A stretch of 64,000 bases of DNA from positions 27,162,064-27,226,063 of the forward strand of contig CM042997.1 of the NCBI GenBank assembly GCA_023678885.1, in the 5' to 3' direction. A program made the position numbers and the translations under genes. The stretch is from Pogostemon cablin. Taxonomy: Eukaryota; Streptophyta; Magnoliopsida; Lamiales; Lamiaceae. How positions within the stretch are numbered: the first letter of the stretch is position 1; the number at the start of each line of letters is the position of its first letter. This document shows positions 1-11,736 of the stretch, piece after piece. Under the pieces are notes generated by a model, which saw nothing but the letters and a program-made list of their open reading frames with translations, searched no databases and was not told the origin of the DNA.

Positions 1-881
1 TCCAAACCTGCACTGTCGACGAACTTAGAATAGATAAAGTTAGTGTTTGACGAACATTGAGAACTTGAAGAAAAAGGAAGAACATTTTCATCAAATTGAG
101 CATGGCGAGTTAAGTAAATTCGATTAGTGACAGGATCAAGACAACGAAAGCCTTTGTAAATACTACTGTAGCCTATAAAAATGCAAGGTGTGCTTCGTGG
201 TGCAAGTTTGTGAGGAACATAGGGCCTGATGTAAGGGAAAACACGACATCCAAACACTTTGAAAATATTATAATCAGGAATTGTGTGAAATAACAACTCA
301 AATGGTGATTTATTGCCTAGTAGTGTAGTGGGCAATCAATTAATGATAAAAACAGCTGTAGAGAAAGCATCGAACCAATACTGAACAGGAGCTTGAGCAT
401 GAAACAATAACGATAGGCCAGTTTCAGTAATATGTCTATGTTTTCTCTCTACACGACCATTCTGTTGAGGTGTATGAGGATATGAGAAACGATGCAGAAT
501 TCCCTTTTCAGTAAAAAATAATTTGACAGAATTATTAGTGAATTCAGTACCCCCATCAGATTGAAATATTTTTATGTTAGTGCCAAATTGATTGCAAACA
601 AGATTATGAAATCGCACCAATACATCAAAGAATTCTGATTTGGAATTTAAGGGATACAACCAAGAAAATCGAGAAAAATCATCAACAAATAAAGTATAAT
701 ACCGAAAACCATCCGTAGAAGCAACTGGAGCAGGTCCCCAAAGATCACAGTGTACAATATCCAACACACGAGAAGCACGTTTATCATTCAAATTAAAAGG
801 AAGTTTCTTACTTTTAGCTAATTGACATGGAGAGCAGACCACAGGACTTGGCAAAATAGAAGTAACAGATAAATATCCTAA
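1..881 (-). pseudogene. Ty1/copia integrase core, interrupted by stop codon
   Basis: From about base 881 downwards the minus strand encodes the zinc-binding end of integrase (CSPCQLAKS) and the DDE catalytic core. In the 232-residue open frame the catalytic residues are Asp97 (HCDLWG), Asp160 (FQSDGG) and Glu196 (NGRVERKH), with 35 residues between the last two, the classic D,D35E spacing. A TGA at 336-338 stops the frame, yet the same frame continues with integrase-like sequence to base 1. The simplest reading is a C-to-T change in an arginine codon. The first 50 or so residues of the open frame come from the inserted element, not from integrase. Confidence 0.9.
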
Positions 882-1054
882 GGAATAATTACTTGTAGGT
901 ACAAACTTCCTATGTATAATTATGTTAAGATACATCCATAAAAATAAATTATTATTAGGTACAATTTTTAGAGTTAAAATTCCAAATTTATCCTTAATTA
1001 AAATATATCTCAATAATATCTCTTCCACTCTCAACGTATTTCACTTTAAGATTT

Positions 1055-1182
1055 CTTGACTTGCCATAATGAATTATAATTAATTCCCATGAATTCCTAT
1101 TCATGTTGTTAGAAACCCCTTGACTTGCCATAATGAATTATGATTAATTCCCATGAATTCCTATTCATGTTGTTAGAAACCC
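1055..1182. repeat. Tandem duplication, 64-bp unit x2
   Basis: Two near-identical 64-bp copies (1055-1118 and 1119-1182), each starting CTTGACTTGCCATAATG and ending before AAACCCC, lie inside the Mutator-type insertion. They differ at about one base (TATAAT versus TATGAT). Confidence 0.9.
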
Positions 1183-1189
1183 CCAAACA

Positions 1190-1475
1190 AATCTGCATTT
1201 CGTGCAGAAAAATATCATTAATTGCGAGAATTGGAAGATAAATATGCATTTCGTGTAATTTCGTGCAGAAAATTAACTACATAAAAAATCTGCATTTCAT
1301 GCAGAAAATTAACTATTAAAAAATCTGCATTTCGTGAAAAAAAAAATCAACTAAACCTCCTTCAAATTGCATTTTTTTTAACCGGAATTTGCATTTCGTG
1401 AAAAAAAATCAACTTAACCCCAATCAAATTTGCATTTTTAACTAAAATCTACATTTCGTGCAGAAAAATCTGCAT
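1190..1475. repeat. Irregular array of small hairpin units
   Basis: The unit TCTGCATTTCGTGCAGAAAA recurs in full or part about seven times (near 1191, 1241, 1289, 1323, 1389, 1449 and 1469). TCTGCA and TGCAGA can pair around the loop TTTCG, so each full unit is a small palindrome. The array is internal to the Mutator-type insertion. Confidence 0.7.
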
Positions 1476-1579
1476 TTAAAATCTAAATTTGGATATTAGG
1501 GCAAAAAGGGAAATACATACATAAATTTTGTAGTTAATAGTAAGAGTTAATTTAGAATGTATCTATCAGTTAATTACGC

Positions 1580-3043
1580 TTAGGGAGTGTAGTGGATAGT
1601 AACCAACCCATATCCTAATTTATTAAGTAACTGAATGATGGAAAACGAAGTATGCCCAAGACGATTATGCCAAAGTTCAAAAGAAGACTTAGAAGTTCTA
1701 GCATGAAGCGCAGCAAACAAAGCAGGTGAGCTACGATCTAAAATGTAGAGACCGTCTCTACAGTGTCCCTTTGCGAGCATTTTTCCTGTCATCCGACTCT
1801 GAACAATGAAAGAATCATTAGTAAAGGACACATAAACAGGTAAATCGTGAGTAAGCTTACTAATAGACAATAGATTCTTAGTAAGTTGGGGAACAACTAA
1901 AACATCATTGAGAGGCAATTTATTATTAATGTTGCAAGCACCTAAATGAGAAATGGACAATGTGTCTCCGTTACCTACGGTGACAGTAGATTTACCTGTG
2001 TAGGTATCAAACACATCTAATTGAGATGCCGACGGTGTCATGTGAGCAGAGGCACCTGTGTCAACAAACCAGTCGGAGGAGGTCGAATCGACCGCGCACT
2101 GCGCATTAAAGGCTTGTGCGAGATTTGCAGTTGGGTCAGGGGCACCTTTGTAGCGTTCCGGACACTGTGGCGCATAGTGATTTTCTTGGCAGATTTGGCA
2201 GCGCGGTGTATATAGGCGACCAGAATTTCGATTTCCATTGCGAGGAGCAAAGCGACCACGGCTGTATTGATATTGTTGCGAATCAGTGGTAGGTGCAAAC
2301 TGAGTCGGGCTTCGGCCTGAACCACGACCTGAACCGCGTCCTGAACTACGGTTAGAGCCTCTTGTACGGCCTGCATAAAAGGCAACAGAAGATTGTGAAG
2401 AATCATTATGTTCGCCCAGTTTATGGCGAAGCTCATGATCTCGAGTCCTAGCGACAAGATCAACGAAGTTGGGAGACGGTGTAAGGGATAATTGGACATC
2501 AGCAAACGTCCGAAACTGAGATCCCAGACCACGGAGGAACCATCTGATTTTGTCTTCCTCGGATACACTTTCACCAATGGCAGAAAGTTGGTAACAAAGG
2601 CTATTGAATTTTCGAATGAAATCGGAAACAGACAAGGATCCGCGTTTGAGAAATTGGAGCTCATAGCGGAGTTGATGCGAGCGGGACTGCGATGATGGAC
2701 AGAACGCATTCTCCAGTGCTTTCCATGCATCGGCAGCTTTGTTGATCCCAACAACTTCAGACATGGAGTCTTCGGTTAGAGAGGCGAAGAGAAGAGAAAG
2801 GGCCTTATCATGTCGTTTTTGCCATGACCCATAATCTGGATTGGGGCTTGTGTTCCCATCAGTGGATTCGATGGTGGAAGGAGTAGGTTCAGTTCCGTCG
2901 ACAATGGTGAGAAGATTATCGCAACGCAGAGTGAGAGTGATTTGTTGCTTCCAGAGGTGATAATTATTGGTGTTTAGTTTGATGGTAAGCATATGAAGGA
3001 GGGTTGCCAAGGGAACATATTCAGATGAAGAAAAAGATGCCAT
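1580..3043 (-). pseudogene. Ty1/copia gag-protease, truncated by insertion
   Basis: The open frame of 487 residues starts with MASFSSSEY. Residues 1-220 are the helical gag region typical of plant copia elements. An RG-rich stretch at 225-275 leads to a CCHC zinc knuckle (Cys282, Cys285, His289, Cys294) that would bind RNA. The aspartic protease active site DTGA is at 328-331. The pre-integrase motif HNRLGH is at 459-464. True element coding ends near base 1610, where the frame runs into the inserted Mutator-type element and soon stops. Start chosen as the first Met after the 5' leader. The overlapping frames on either strand are shadows. Confidence 0.93.
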
Positions 3044-3133
3044 TGAAGATTGAAGAAGAAAGATGTGAGCAGAAAGAAAAAGAGTGGCGGCTGCTAAGGG
3101 TTTTTTTTTTTTTTTTTTAATTTTAGGATCTTA

Positions 3134-3145
3134 CTGCTGATACCA
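3134..3145 (-). other. Primer binding site of the copia element
   Basis: The minus strand reads TGGTATCAGCAG directly after the LTR end (CA at 3146). This matches the start of the initiator-Met tRNA complement used by plant copia elements (TGGTATCAGAGC), with a change near the end. Confidence 0.8.
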
Positions 3146-3419
3146 TGTGAGAGTGATATTTGGTTCACCGTAAATTGGTGATCAATGTTTCCACTAAATA
3201 TAGAGAGTTACAGCAGTACAATCAACTATACAAGGTAATACAAAATAATGAAATAATTGTGAAGATATACAAATATACACAAATATATACAAAATATATG
3301 AAGATATATACTCAACTCTAGCTTATCTTATCTACGCTATTAGCAGATCCGCCAATTATAATTCCGGTTTACCAGTTAGTACCTCCAATACCGATTAAAA
3401 TGTGATGTCTAACCTTTCA
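3146..3419 (-). repeat. 5' LTR of the copia element
   Basis: One edge is fixed by the primer binding site: the LTR ends in CA at 3146 on the minus strand. The outer edge is set at 3419 because the minus strand there begins TGAAAGGTTAGACATC, giving a 274-bp TG...CA unit. The outer edge is inferred because the partner LTR is outside the window. Confidence 0.6.
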
Positions 3420-3774
3420 TAATACATGAGAGAGAGTGGGGAGGAAAGAGTGATAATTAGAGAGAGAAACGGTATACATTTCCCCAAGTAATGGTACAAC
3501 ATATGAAGGGGTTCATTCAAACCCATAAACAGATACAACTGGTGATCCACACACCCTACTTCCACATCTCTAATTTCCTAAAGTTAAAAAGTCAAAGAGG
3601 GGAAAACAAAACAAGAAAAAGAAAAAAAATATGTGCAGCAATGGATAAAGTTGGAGATCACCACCACATCAAACCTCAATAAAGAACCCCCAAAAGAAGA
3701 CACCAAAGGTTAACCCACCACTCCAAGATTAGAATTAATGTACACCGTAACGTGATTGGAGAAGATGGTGTGTA

Positions 3775-5933
3775 TCATTGCTGTATTAATTCAGGAATGA
3801 GCTTCAACAGAAACTCCAATTCTATTTGTGAGAATTGTGGCCTACTTCCTTCTACCTTCACTCGTTCCTCCCCCTCCGCCTCGTCGTCCACACGTGGCTT
3901 CATCATCTTCGACACTGCCCCCGTTATTTCCCGGACCAAGTCCACGATCACCCCGTCGACACCCATCAAGTGCTGCATGTACACAGCCTCCGCCACGTTG
4001 CTGAAAACAACATCAGTCAGGTATTCATTCGGACACACAACTATAAGCACGATGATGATGATGAAATACTCACTTCAATTTGCCGTATGTAAGAAGAGAG
4101 AGATTCAATTCTTTGATTTTGTTCACTGCCCCTGGATTTCTAAAGATTCCCCTGACTTCAGAAACAATTCCATCCAATCCACCCTCCTGGCATATCTTGA
4201 TTGCTTCCTCTAGAGAATTCCTTCTTACGTCGTAGTAAATCTCATTACCTCCATTTGTGAGGAAAAACACCTGAATGAAATGAAGTATCAAATATTAGTC
4301 AATCCGTTACATAAAAAGTGTTGTGTATAACATTTTCAAGAATCGAGTTTGGAAAGCATACGGGGTAGGTGGTCTGCAGTTTTCGAGCAAGTAAAATTGC
4401 ATCAGGTTGGAAGCTGGAAAATATAACAGGCCTTTCATTGGCATGATCAAAAACAACTTGCAATATGGACTGCAATGTGTTGGTTAGATGTTCTTGCTGG
4501 TAAACGACGTAATCATCGAACTTCAATTCGATGTTGAACCCAAGCGAAGGGTTCACTTTCTGGAATGCTTCTTGCAGAGTGCATGCGGATTCATCAGATT
4601 CAACAGTCCATTTTAAAATTTTGCCGTCCTTTGTTTTTCTCAACAAAGTTTTCCCCTCCAAATCAGGTTCTCTTTGAGGGCCATAGCTAAGAAACTCAGA
4701 TAATGACAGTTCTGTAACCCTCTTCTCATAGATTGTCCCCTGAAATTCATTCATCCATAATTTTAAGATAACACTATCTTGCTTTCAAAGATTATGAAAC
4801 CAAGTAAATCTTCATTCATTCAAGATTGGTTAAATTAGAAAAGGGGCCATAAAAAGACTTACGTTATCTTCAGAGTAGATGAAGTTGTCATGAAAAATGA
4901 TGGGGCATCCATCTTTTGTCACCTACAAAAAGCAGAGTCGTTTTGTTTACTCCCCTGTCTAATACCCTTGTCTCAAAAGTACACAAGTACTTTTTAATTC
5001 AAGAGCAAGACGATAAACAAAGAATTCCATCCACGAATTATAGAGAACCAGAAAACAAACTAATCAGTATCTCAACCAATTAAGCTTAAAAAACGAGAGA
5101 CAGAAAGAGATAGATGGGATTGGGGGGACAGGACAACATGGGATGGGATTCTCAAATTAACCCTAAACACATCAATTTACAGCAGTTAATTTTCTTTCCA
5201 TTTTTTGGGAGTAACTTATGAGATTTTACAGCAGGTGGGCAATTAATGAGTTTCCTTTTGAAAGTAATTTTACTCGTTTTTACCAGATCAGACGATTACG
5301 CGGTGAAAGTAAATCTAGATGAATTAGATCGAGCAGATTTTAAGAATTAAAATAGTTGAAGCTATGAAATTAAGCGCGGGGCGACCACGCGCCGTACGCG
5401 GCGAGGGAACGTCGCCGCCGCCGCTTTAATTGCGAAGAAAAAAGGGGAAATCAAATTTCAAAAAGTTGAAATTACGTAAAACACCTAAAAACGACGACGT
5501 AAAAAAGCAAGGGGAAAAAGGATCATCATAATGTATACCTGAACGTCAAACTCAATGAAATCAACAGGATATTTTCCGGCAGTGTTGAACGAAAGGATCG
5601 TGTTCTCCTTAACTGCCTTCATCCTCAAATCCGACGATTGCAACATATTCATACCATTCCCCCTATGCCCGATCACCAGAAATTGCGGCACCTTCAACGA
5701 CGTCAGCTTCTCCACACCTTCAAATTCAAACCACGGATTAAAACCGCCATTGATACTCAAACCAAGCAACAACTAGAATTAATCCCAAAAATTCAAAAAA
5801 AAAAAAGAAAAAGAAAAGATCGTCCAATTGGTGTACCTTTGGAGAAACGGGTGGAGTAGAGAGAGAAAGAGGCATTCTCCGGCACATGATCGAGATTGGG
5901 AACGTCTGAAACGTGAACGGCTTTGAGGGCCAT
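3775..5933 (-). CDS. Glycerophosphodiester phosphodiesterase (GDPD1-3 type)
   Basis: This enzyme hydrolyses glycerophosphodiesters to glycerol-3-phosphate and an alcohol, a step of phospholipid turnover and phosphate recycling. Six exons: 5837-5933, 5539-5717, 4863-4922, 4362-4739, 4074-4270 and 3775-4000, all GT-AG, giving 378 residues. The GDPD signature is complete: His50-Arg51 (GHRGNGMN), Glu88 and Asp90 (FIEFDVQ), and His103 (PIIFHD), followed by LGFNIELK and LTNGG motifs of the TIM barrel. The C-terminus LLKLIPELIQQ is typical of the Arabidopsis GDPD1/2/3 clade. ATG at 5931-5933 starts MALKAVHVSDVPNLDH. The exon 2 acceptor at 5718 is inferred from frame and family; a nearer TAG at 5774 would break the frame. 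Length is normal for the clade. The 3' side adjoins the copia LTR. Confidence 0.95.
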
Positions 5934-6016
5934 TGTTGTGGAGGAGAGAGTAGGAGAGACGGAGAGGATATAATTGGAATTGTTGAATTTGTTGTGGGGA
6001 ATTGAGGTGGAGGGGG

Positions 6017-6023
6017 TATTTAA
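6017..6023 (-). promoter_or_regulatory. Probable TATA box of the GDPD gene
   Basis: The minus strand reads TTAAATA about 85 bp upstream of the GDPD start codon. The spacing fits a TATA box with a 5' UTR of about 50 bases. Confidence 0.5.
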
Positions 6024-6029
6024 GGAAGG

Positions 6030-7524
6030 ACCTAATGCGACCGGGATCGCCGAGCTGGAATATTCTTTGCATATATCCGTTTTATGCGTTTGGATATTCT
6101 TTTTTTTTTTTTTTAAATTCTATTCATAGGGTGATAATTTATTTAGCCATCCACTTCCTATTATTTTATCTATTTTAATATGAATAAGTAGATAAAATGA
6201 GGCTTGAATATTGGAATCCATGTATGTAAAAATTTAATTTTTAATTATATGAATAAATATTGAGGCTAAGTTTAATAAGTCTACAAGGATAATTGAAATT
6301 AAACTCTAATAGTACAATTTTGTGAATTCTTTTATATATAAGTTATTATAATATAAATGAAAAATGATAAAACTTTTAAAATGTATTTAAAAAAAAATCT
6401 TGCAAAACGATAGTTACGAAATTTCCCATTTTGTTAAATGATATGATGATTTACGGTGGTTGTAGTGGCCAAATTTCATGAGACTCTTAATCTATTTTTC
6501 ACACTAAAAGAATGCCTAATTTTTAATTTTCTTTCTTCAAGAAAACTTGGAGTCATATCAATTTGTGTAATTAATTTTTGTTAAGTCTAATTCTAATTCT
6601 ACAATTTTTTTTTTCTTTTTTACTTTTAGTTATTTTACGGTGGACTTAGTTGAATAATTAGGTGAGACAATTTTGACCGTAAAACGTGTGTACAAATTAA
6701 CAATGGTCATACCACATGCATTCAAATTTGAAGGTACGGTTTATTCTAGAATTTTTAAAGTATATTCTTTGGAATATTTAATTATTATCCATCAATCAAT
6801 ATTGTTGAGAAATCACCGACCTAATTATTTTCTAGAAGTCCTTAGCACCCTCTACAAAATAATCCACAGAATTATGAACATAAATTAATGTTTTATAAAA
6901 AATTGTGTTAAATATCTTTAAAAACCCATTCTTTATTCATTTATTCAATTAATAACTAATTAATCCTTAAAAATCGATTGGAGGTCAAATTATCTTGTAG
7001 ATAAGTAGTATCCACATTATCTTGTATATTGTGTGACACATAATTTTACAATGTACATTATTTGGCTTATACATATGATAGTAAATGGTCCACTTTAATA
7101 ATTGTGGGCCTACATAGATTCAACTTTGGCTATTTCTGTAAAATTTATTTGATGTACTCCAATAAGTTCACCAATATTTGTTTCTATTTTGAGAAATTTA
7201 TGATATTTTTAATATAGGATATACATATTTATTTATTTATATATTGAATCGGATCTAATAATACTTAATGCACAAATTCACTCACTAAATATTATGTATG
7301 CTGTGCATAATAATATATTAATATAGAATTTTATAAATAATAAACTGCATTATTATTTCTAGAAATATATTAATGATTATCTTCTGCGGAAAATCTAAAA
7401 AAAAAAAACTATTATTATCACCTGAGTCATAGCCTAAATATGATAAAAAGTATCTTAAACATAAGAAATTATTTTATAAAAATAAAAATAATACTTATTA
7501 TCAAATCGATTCAAATAAAATCTA
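6030..7524. other. Gene-free AT-rich stretch
   Basis: No open frame with family features, no tRNA and no clear paired element ends were seen. It is very AT-rich with runs of A and T and is probably decayed transposon sequence and promoter-distal DNA. Confidence 0.5.
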
Positions 7525-7747
7525 CTTCTTGTCCCACAAAAGTTTGCACATTCCTAAAAAAGTAAAAAGTCAAATACAATCACCCTTCTCCATACACTTT
7601 ATTTACAAAAAAATCACCCATACCTAACACACATAATATACTTTATTATTTATTTATTAAAAAAAATATCATAATACCCCTAAAAGTCACCACTTTATTA
7701 ATTTCCGTGCCAGAAAAGAGGTGCAATCTTTACTGGAACGGAGCGAG
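7525..7747. mobile_element. Stowaway-type MITE, diverged
   Basis: TA (7523-7524) then CTTCTTGTCCCAC, ending GGAACGGAGCGAG then TA (7748-7749). Ends are diverged from CTCCCTCCGTCC but pair as inverted repeats. Confidence 0.75.
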
Positions 7748-8312
7748 TATATTGTATGAGCACAATTCTTTTCGCTTTAAACCATTTTTGGAGTATAGAA
7801 GTTTTTAAAATTAATCTAGGTTGCATCTGGACACCTAATTAATTAAAATATGAATTTTTAGATTAAATAATTGATAATAACCATACTTGTATCGGAGTAA
7901 AATAATTAAAATTGCATATTGTTTGTAAAATTAGCATTGATGACATGGCACGTGGAGATTAATGAATTAATTATGGATAAGAATTAAATAACGACGTGTT
8001 GCCACGAAAATATGCGTAAGCGGTCTACATTTGTAGATTACACTCAACAGCTAAATAAATAAATAAATAAAATAATAAGTTATTACCCGTTGAAGGTAGC
8101 GGTTCAGCCGGTTCCTACCGGTTACCTTTCTATACGATTCATTTTCCGGTAATAATCTTCATATTTTCTTATCTGTGTTCGTCCCAAAATAAACATTTTA
8201 TGCATAAAAAAATAAATAAAAATAGAGAGATTGTATTATTTTACAACTTGAAATAAATTTTAATTTTAAAATTATTACTCTCATTTAACACACTATAATT
8301 TAGTAATTTGGT

Positions 8313-8540
8313 AGGTCTTGCGTGAGACCATTTTACACCTTTTAAAATAATTATCATTTTCGCTATAAAACGTTATCATTTTCACTATAAAATGTTATCA
8401 CTTTTCATTTATATTATAAATTATTCATGAAATAATATTATCACTTTTCATCAATTTAGTATCACTTTTTAGTATAAAAGTTATCACTTTCTGACTGTCT
8501 CACGTAAGCCGTTACATTAGACGGTCTCACACAAGTCTTT
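8313..8540. mobile_element. GGTCTTGCGTGAGAC-family terminal-repeat element, copy A
   Basis: Left end AGGTCTTGCGTGAGACC; right end GACGGTCTCACACAAGTCTT, its diverged inverse. The interior repeats TTATCACTTT and AAAAGTTATCAC several times. Three further copies or parts lie at 9020, about 35930 and 36449. Non-coding; superfamily not assigned. Confidence 0.75.
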
Positions 8541-8839
8541 GCCTTTATAATTTAAGACACTCTCTTGTGACTTGTGAGATGGGCTTTTTCTAGACGAGTC
8601 TACTCATTACTAAAGTATGGTAATTATGTAGGTAAAGTATATTTATTTGTAGTTAAAAGTATGTCAATATTGAAATAAATTATAACACCCTAAAATCATA
8701 TTTTAATTCATCATCCATCGTACTTTAAAAAAAATAATTTAATAACTATTAAGCATACTTTATATAGTATATAATAGACATACTTTAATATGTTTCACAT
8801 AAATATCCTCTCATAAAAAACTTTGTCAATTTATTATTA

Positions 8840-8975
8840 TTTATTATTTAAAATTAACACTATCCCTCAAAATAATAAAATTAATAAAAAAGATAAATTT
8901 CTTTTAATTTATTATTTAAAATTAACACTATCCCTCAAAATAATAAAATTAATAAAAAAGATAAATTTCTTTTAA
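8840..8975. repeat. Tandem duplication, 68-bp unit x2
   Basis: Two almost identical AT-rich copies containing ATTAACACTATCCCTC, 68 bp apart (8853 and 8921). Confidence 0.9.
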
Positions 8976-9019
8976 CCATCTAATCTAAAATAAGGGTGTA
9001 AATTATTTTGGAATGACAA

Positions 9020-9228
9020 AAACTTGTATGAGACCGTCTCACGTAACTTTTGTGAATGAAAATGATAATAAATTAATAAAAAGTGATAATGCTCTTTCAT
9101 GAACAATTTATAATATAAATAAAAAGTGATAACATTTTATAGTAAAGTGATAACGATTTATAGCGAAAGTGATAACTATTTTAAAAAGTGAAAAATTGTC
9201 TCACATGAGAAGGTTTCACGCAAGACCT
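9020..9228. mobile_element. GGTCTTGCGTGAGAC-family element, copy B
   Basis: Opposite in orientation to copy A. Left end AACTTGTATGAGACCGTCTC, right end GGTTTCACGCAAGACCTACC; interior shares the AAAAGTGATAA repeats of copy A. Confidence 0.75.
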
Positions 9229-9289
9229 ACCCTTTTGGAATAGAGGAGATATATATTTTAATTTTTAATTATAATTAAAATAATTATTA

Positions 9290-9552
9290 CTCCCCCCGTC
9301 CCATAGAAATTGACACACTTTCCTTTATGGTTTGTCCCACTAAAGTTGACACATTTCCTTTTTAATGCATGGGACCCACACAAAAATAATTAATCTATTC
9401 GCATGGGGCCCACATATCACCTCTAATACAACTACTCACTACACATTAAATAATATTTCTATCACTTTACTTTACTTCACTTTACATTAAATTATTATAC
9501 TCCTTAATCTTCGTGCAAAAAAAATGTATCATCTTCTCCGGGACGAAGGGAG
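9290..9552. mobile_element. Stowaway-type MITE
   Basis: TA, CTCCCCCCGTCCCATAG ... CTTCTCCGGGACGAAGGGAG, TA (9553-9554). 263 bp, no coding capacity. Confidence 0.9.
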
Positions 9553-9554
9553 TA

Positions 9555-10678
9555 TATCTTTTTTTAGTAAATAATACTCAATCTTTAAAGTAATTATGAA
9601 TACAACATGTAAATCATGAGAGTGCACACAGCATTTCAATGCAATTGGTTGAATGAAAATGTTTGTTATATATATATATATAATAAAAAAAAGAATATAT
9701 ATATATATAATTGCATGATGTCCCTTCCCAGAAATTGATGAATACATCATTATTGTCGGGTGCTACTTATTCCTTTCTAAATTAAGAATGTTTGGAATCA
9801 TTATAAAATAATGATAATTATAGAATTATAGAATTCATTTTTTTTCATAAATTAATGTCAGATGTTCATAATCATAAGTGATGGGGAAAAATTAATAATA
9901 CTAGTATATTTTGTGAGGAAAATATTGTATTTTTTATGGCAAAATTTTCAGTGCAATGTGTGTACTGATTCAAATTCGTGTATTTTCATTCAAAATTTAT
10001 ACATTAGTCAATAAATATATATATACTAATGAAAAATAAGTTATATACCCTGTTAGTGAAATTTTAGCTAATTTTCTATTAATTTTTTTAATAATAAACT
10101 AAACATATCTACATTTATTAAGAAACATATAAGTACACTATTAATAAAAATTACTTTTCATTTCTTATAAAAATTGATACATTATTCTTTTTAAGTTATT
10201 CTTCAGAAATTGATATTTTTTTTAATATATAAGACTCACATAATTATTATATTTTTATGTAGCTCACACACTATTAATATAACTATCTTCTATATAATAA
10301 AATATTATATATTCTGTACATTAAATCATTAAAAAAAAATAAACATCGGCTTTACATAATAGAGGAAGTAATATGGAGTATATGAGTAGTAGGATACCAA
10401 CTCATCTTTTAAAATAGTATGAAAGAATAAATTTTTAAAGTAGTTTTATGATTTTATCTTGTGTAAACATAGGGTTACACAGAATTTTTTTATTTATGGG
10501 TTGATAAACTAAATTATTCATTGTATTTGGGTAAGTGCACCCAATTTTATTATTTAATAAATAAAAAAAATTACTTTTAAAGTTGCTTATATTAAATTCT
10601 ATTATATTAATTTTTTTTTTTACATTTCTATTGAAATGAAAACAATTTTATTAGAAAGAGTAATACTACCTCTCCCAC

Positions 10679-10764
<86 letters not shown>

Positions 10765-11401
10765 TTCTATTATAAAATTTATATTTCAGTAAAAATGAAA
10801 TCCACATAAAATAATTAATATTATAAACCCACATACAATATTAATACAATTATCTATAATATATTAAAATATTATATTTCTCATTTCACTACACATTAAA
10901 ATATTATATTCTTTATGTAAAAAACAAATACAACCCTTATATATAGTAGAGTGGAAGAAAATAGTTAAATAGTCCAAAATTATAGTCTTTATGTATTAAA
11001 GTAGTGAAATGAAGTATACGGTATAATACAAGTAGATTATGATTAGCCATAAACAGAAATTATACTCCTATTTTCTTGAAACCCACGCAATTTTATACGT
11101 GAAAAAAAAAAGCCTAGATAGAGATTAGAGTAATACTTCCATCAGACATTTAAAGTTCAATTTTTTTGTTTTAATATGTTCCATATTAAATTTTTTTAAA
11201 AAAATCACTTTAATTTTTAATTTTAAAAGTACATCTTAATCATAAATTTATCATTTTCACGTAACATACATAATATAATTTATAATTTATTTATTATAAA
11301 AAAAATTATAATATTTTTAAAAACTAAATTTTTTAAACTTATTATCCGAAATAACGTGCAAACTACGTGAGATGGAGGGGAAGGGAGAGAAGGGACTACG
11401 G
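9555..11401. other. Gene-free AT-rich stretch
   Basis: Holds short TA repeats (9665-9710), the long (TA)n at 10684 and one-sided, decayed MITE ends (for example near 10662 and 11137). No gene was seen. Confidence 0.5.
10684..10761. repeat. (TA)n microsatellite, about 39 units
   Basis: Uninterrupted alternating T and A for about 78 bp. The open frames through it are repeat artefacts. Confidence 0.97.
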
Positions 11402-11736
11402 ATTGGCATGGGATGTTCTGTGACACATTGGTATGATACATCTCCTGTAATATTTACTTATGAAATGACACGTGTCTGCATAAAAAATTTAATCTTTTGC
11501 CCTAAAGGTTAACTAGTTGACTTAGGATATAATTTCCCTTCTCTCTCTTATTCAATCCCTTGCCCTAAAGGTTGACTGGTTGGCGGGTATAATTTCTCTT
11601 CTCTCTCTTATATGTCACTCAAGACTGACTGGTTGACTTAGGGTATAATTTATCTTCTCTCTCTTATATGTCACTCATTCAACAAATATCATAAGAGATG
11701 TCAAATCAAGGTGACACAGAACATCCAGACCCGATT
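11402..11736. mobile_element. Terminal-repeat element with internal tandem repeats
   Basis: The left part reads GGATGTTCTGTG then ACATCTC about 20 bp on; the reverse complement of the right part reads GGATGTTCTGTG then ACATCTC with the same spacing, so the ends form inverted repeats of about 35-45 bp. Between them are three imperfect copies (about 11497, 11559 and 11625) of a unit with GACTGGTTGACTTAGGGTA and TTCTCTCTCTTATATGTCAC. No target duplication could be fixed, so the exact edges are uncertain. Confidence 0.65.

Larger units (their letters stand above)
882..1609. mobile_element. Non-autonomous Mutator-type element (728 bp) in copia pol
   Basis: The copia frame is broken by 728 bp flanked by a perfect 9-bp duplication ATATCCTAA (873-881 and 1610-1618). 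In the copia frame those nine bases are Leu-Gly-Tyr codons, present in both flanking frames, so the duplication is a real target duplication. The ends are imperfect inverted repeats: 882 onward reads GGAATAATTACT and the reverse complement from 1609 reads GGGTTGGTTACT, with similarity resuming at GATACAT about 50 bp in. A 9-bp duplication with long diverged inverted ends is the Mutator pattern. No transposase is encoded. Confidence 0.85.
1..3419 (-). mobile_element. Degenerate Ty1/copia LTR retrotransposon, partial
   Basis: Read on the minus strand, the order is LTR (3146-3419), primer binding site, gag with zinc knuckle, protease, pre-integrase and integrase core, running off the window at base 1. 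Protease and integrase before any reverse transcriptase is the Ty1/copia order. The integrase frame is ended by a TGA at 336-338, with recognisable coding sequence continuing beyond it to base 1, and the pre-integrase/integrase junction is split by another transposon at 882-1609. The copy therefore cannot make a full polyprotein. Reverse transcriptase, RNase H and the second LTR would lie left of the window. Confidence 0.93.

Noticed and set aside
1190..1475. CRISPR-like or satellite array
   Set aside because: Spacing is irregular, units are partial, and the array sits in a plant transposon.
10628..10834. IYIYIY-repeat proteins here and at 20713-20948 and 55931-56113
   Set aside because: They are translations of (TA)n microsatellites.
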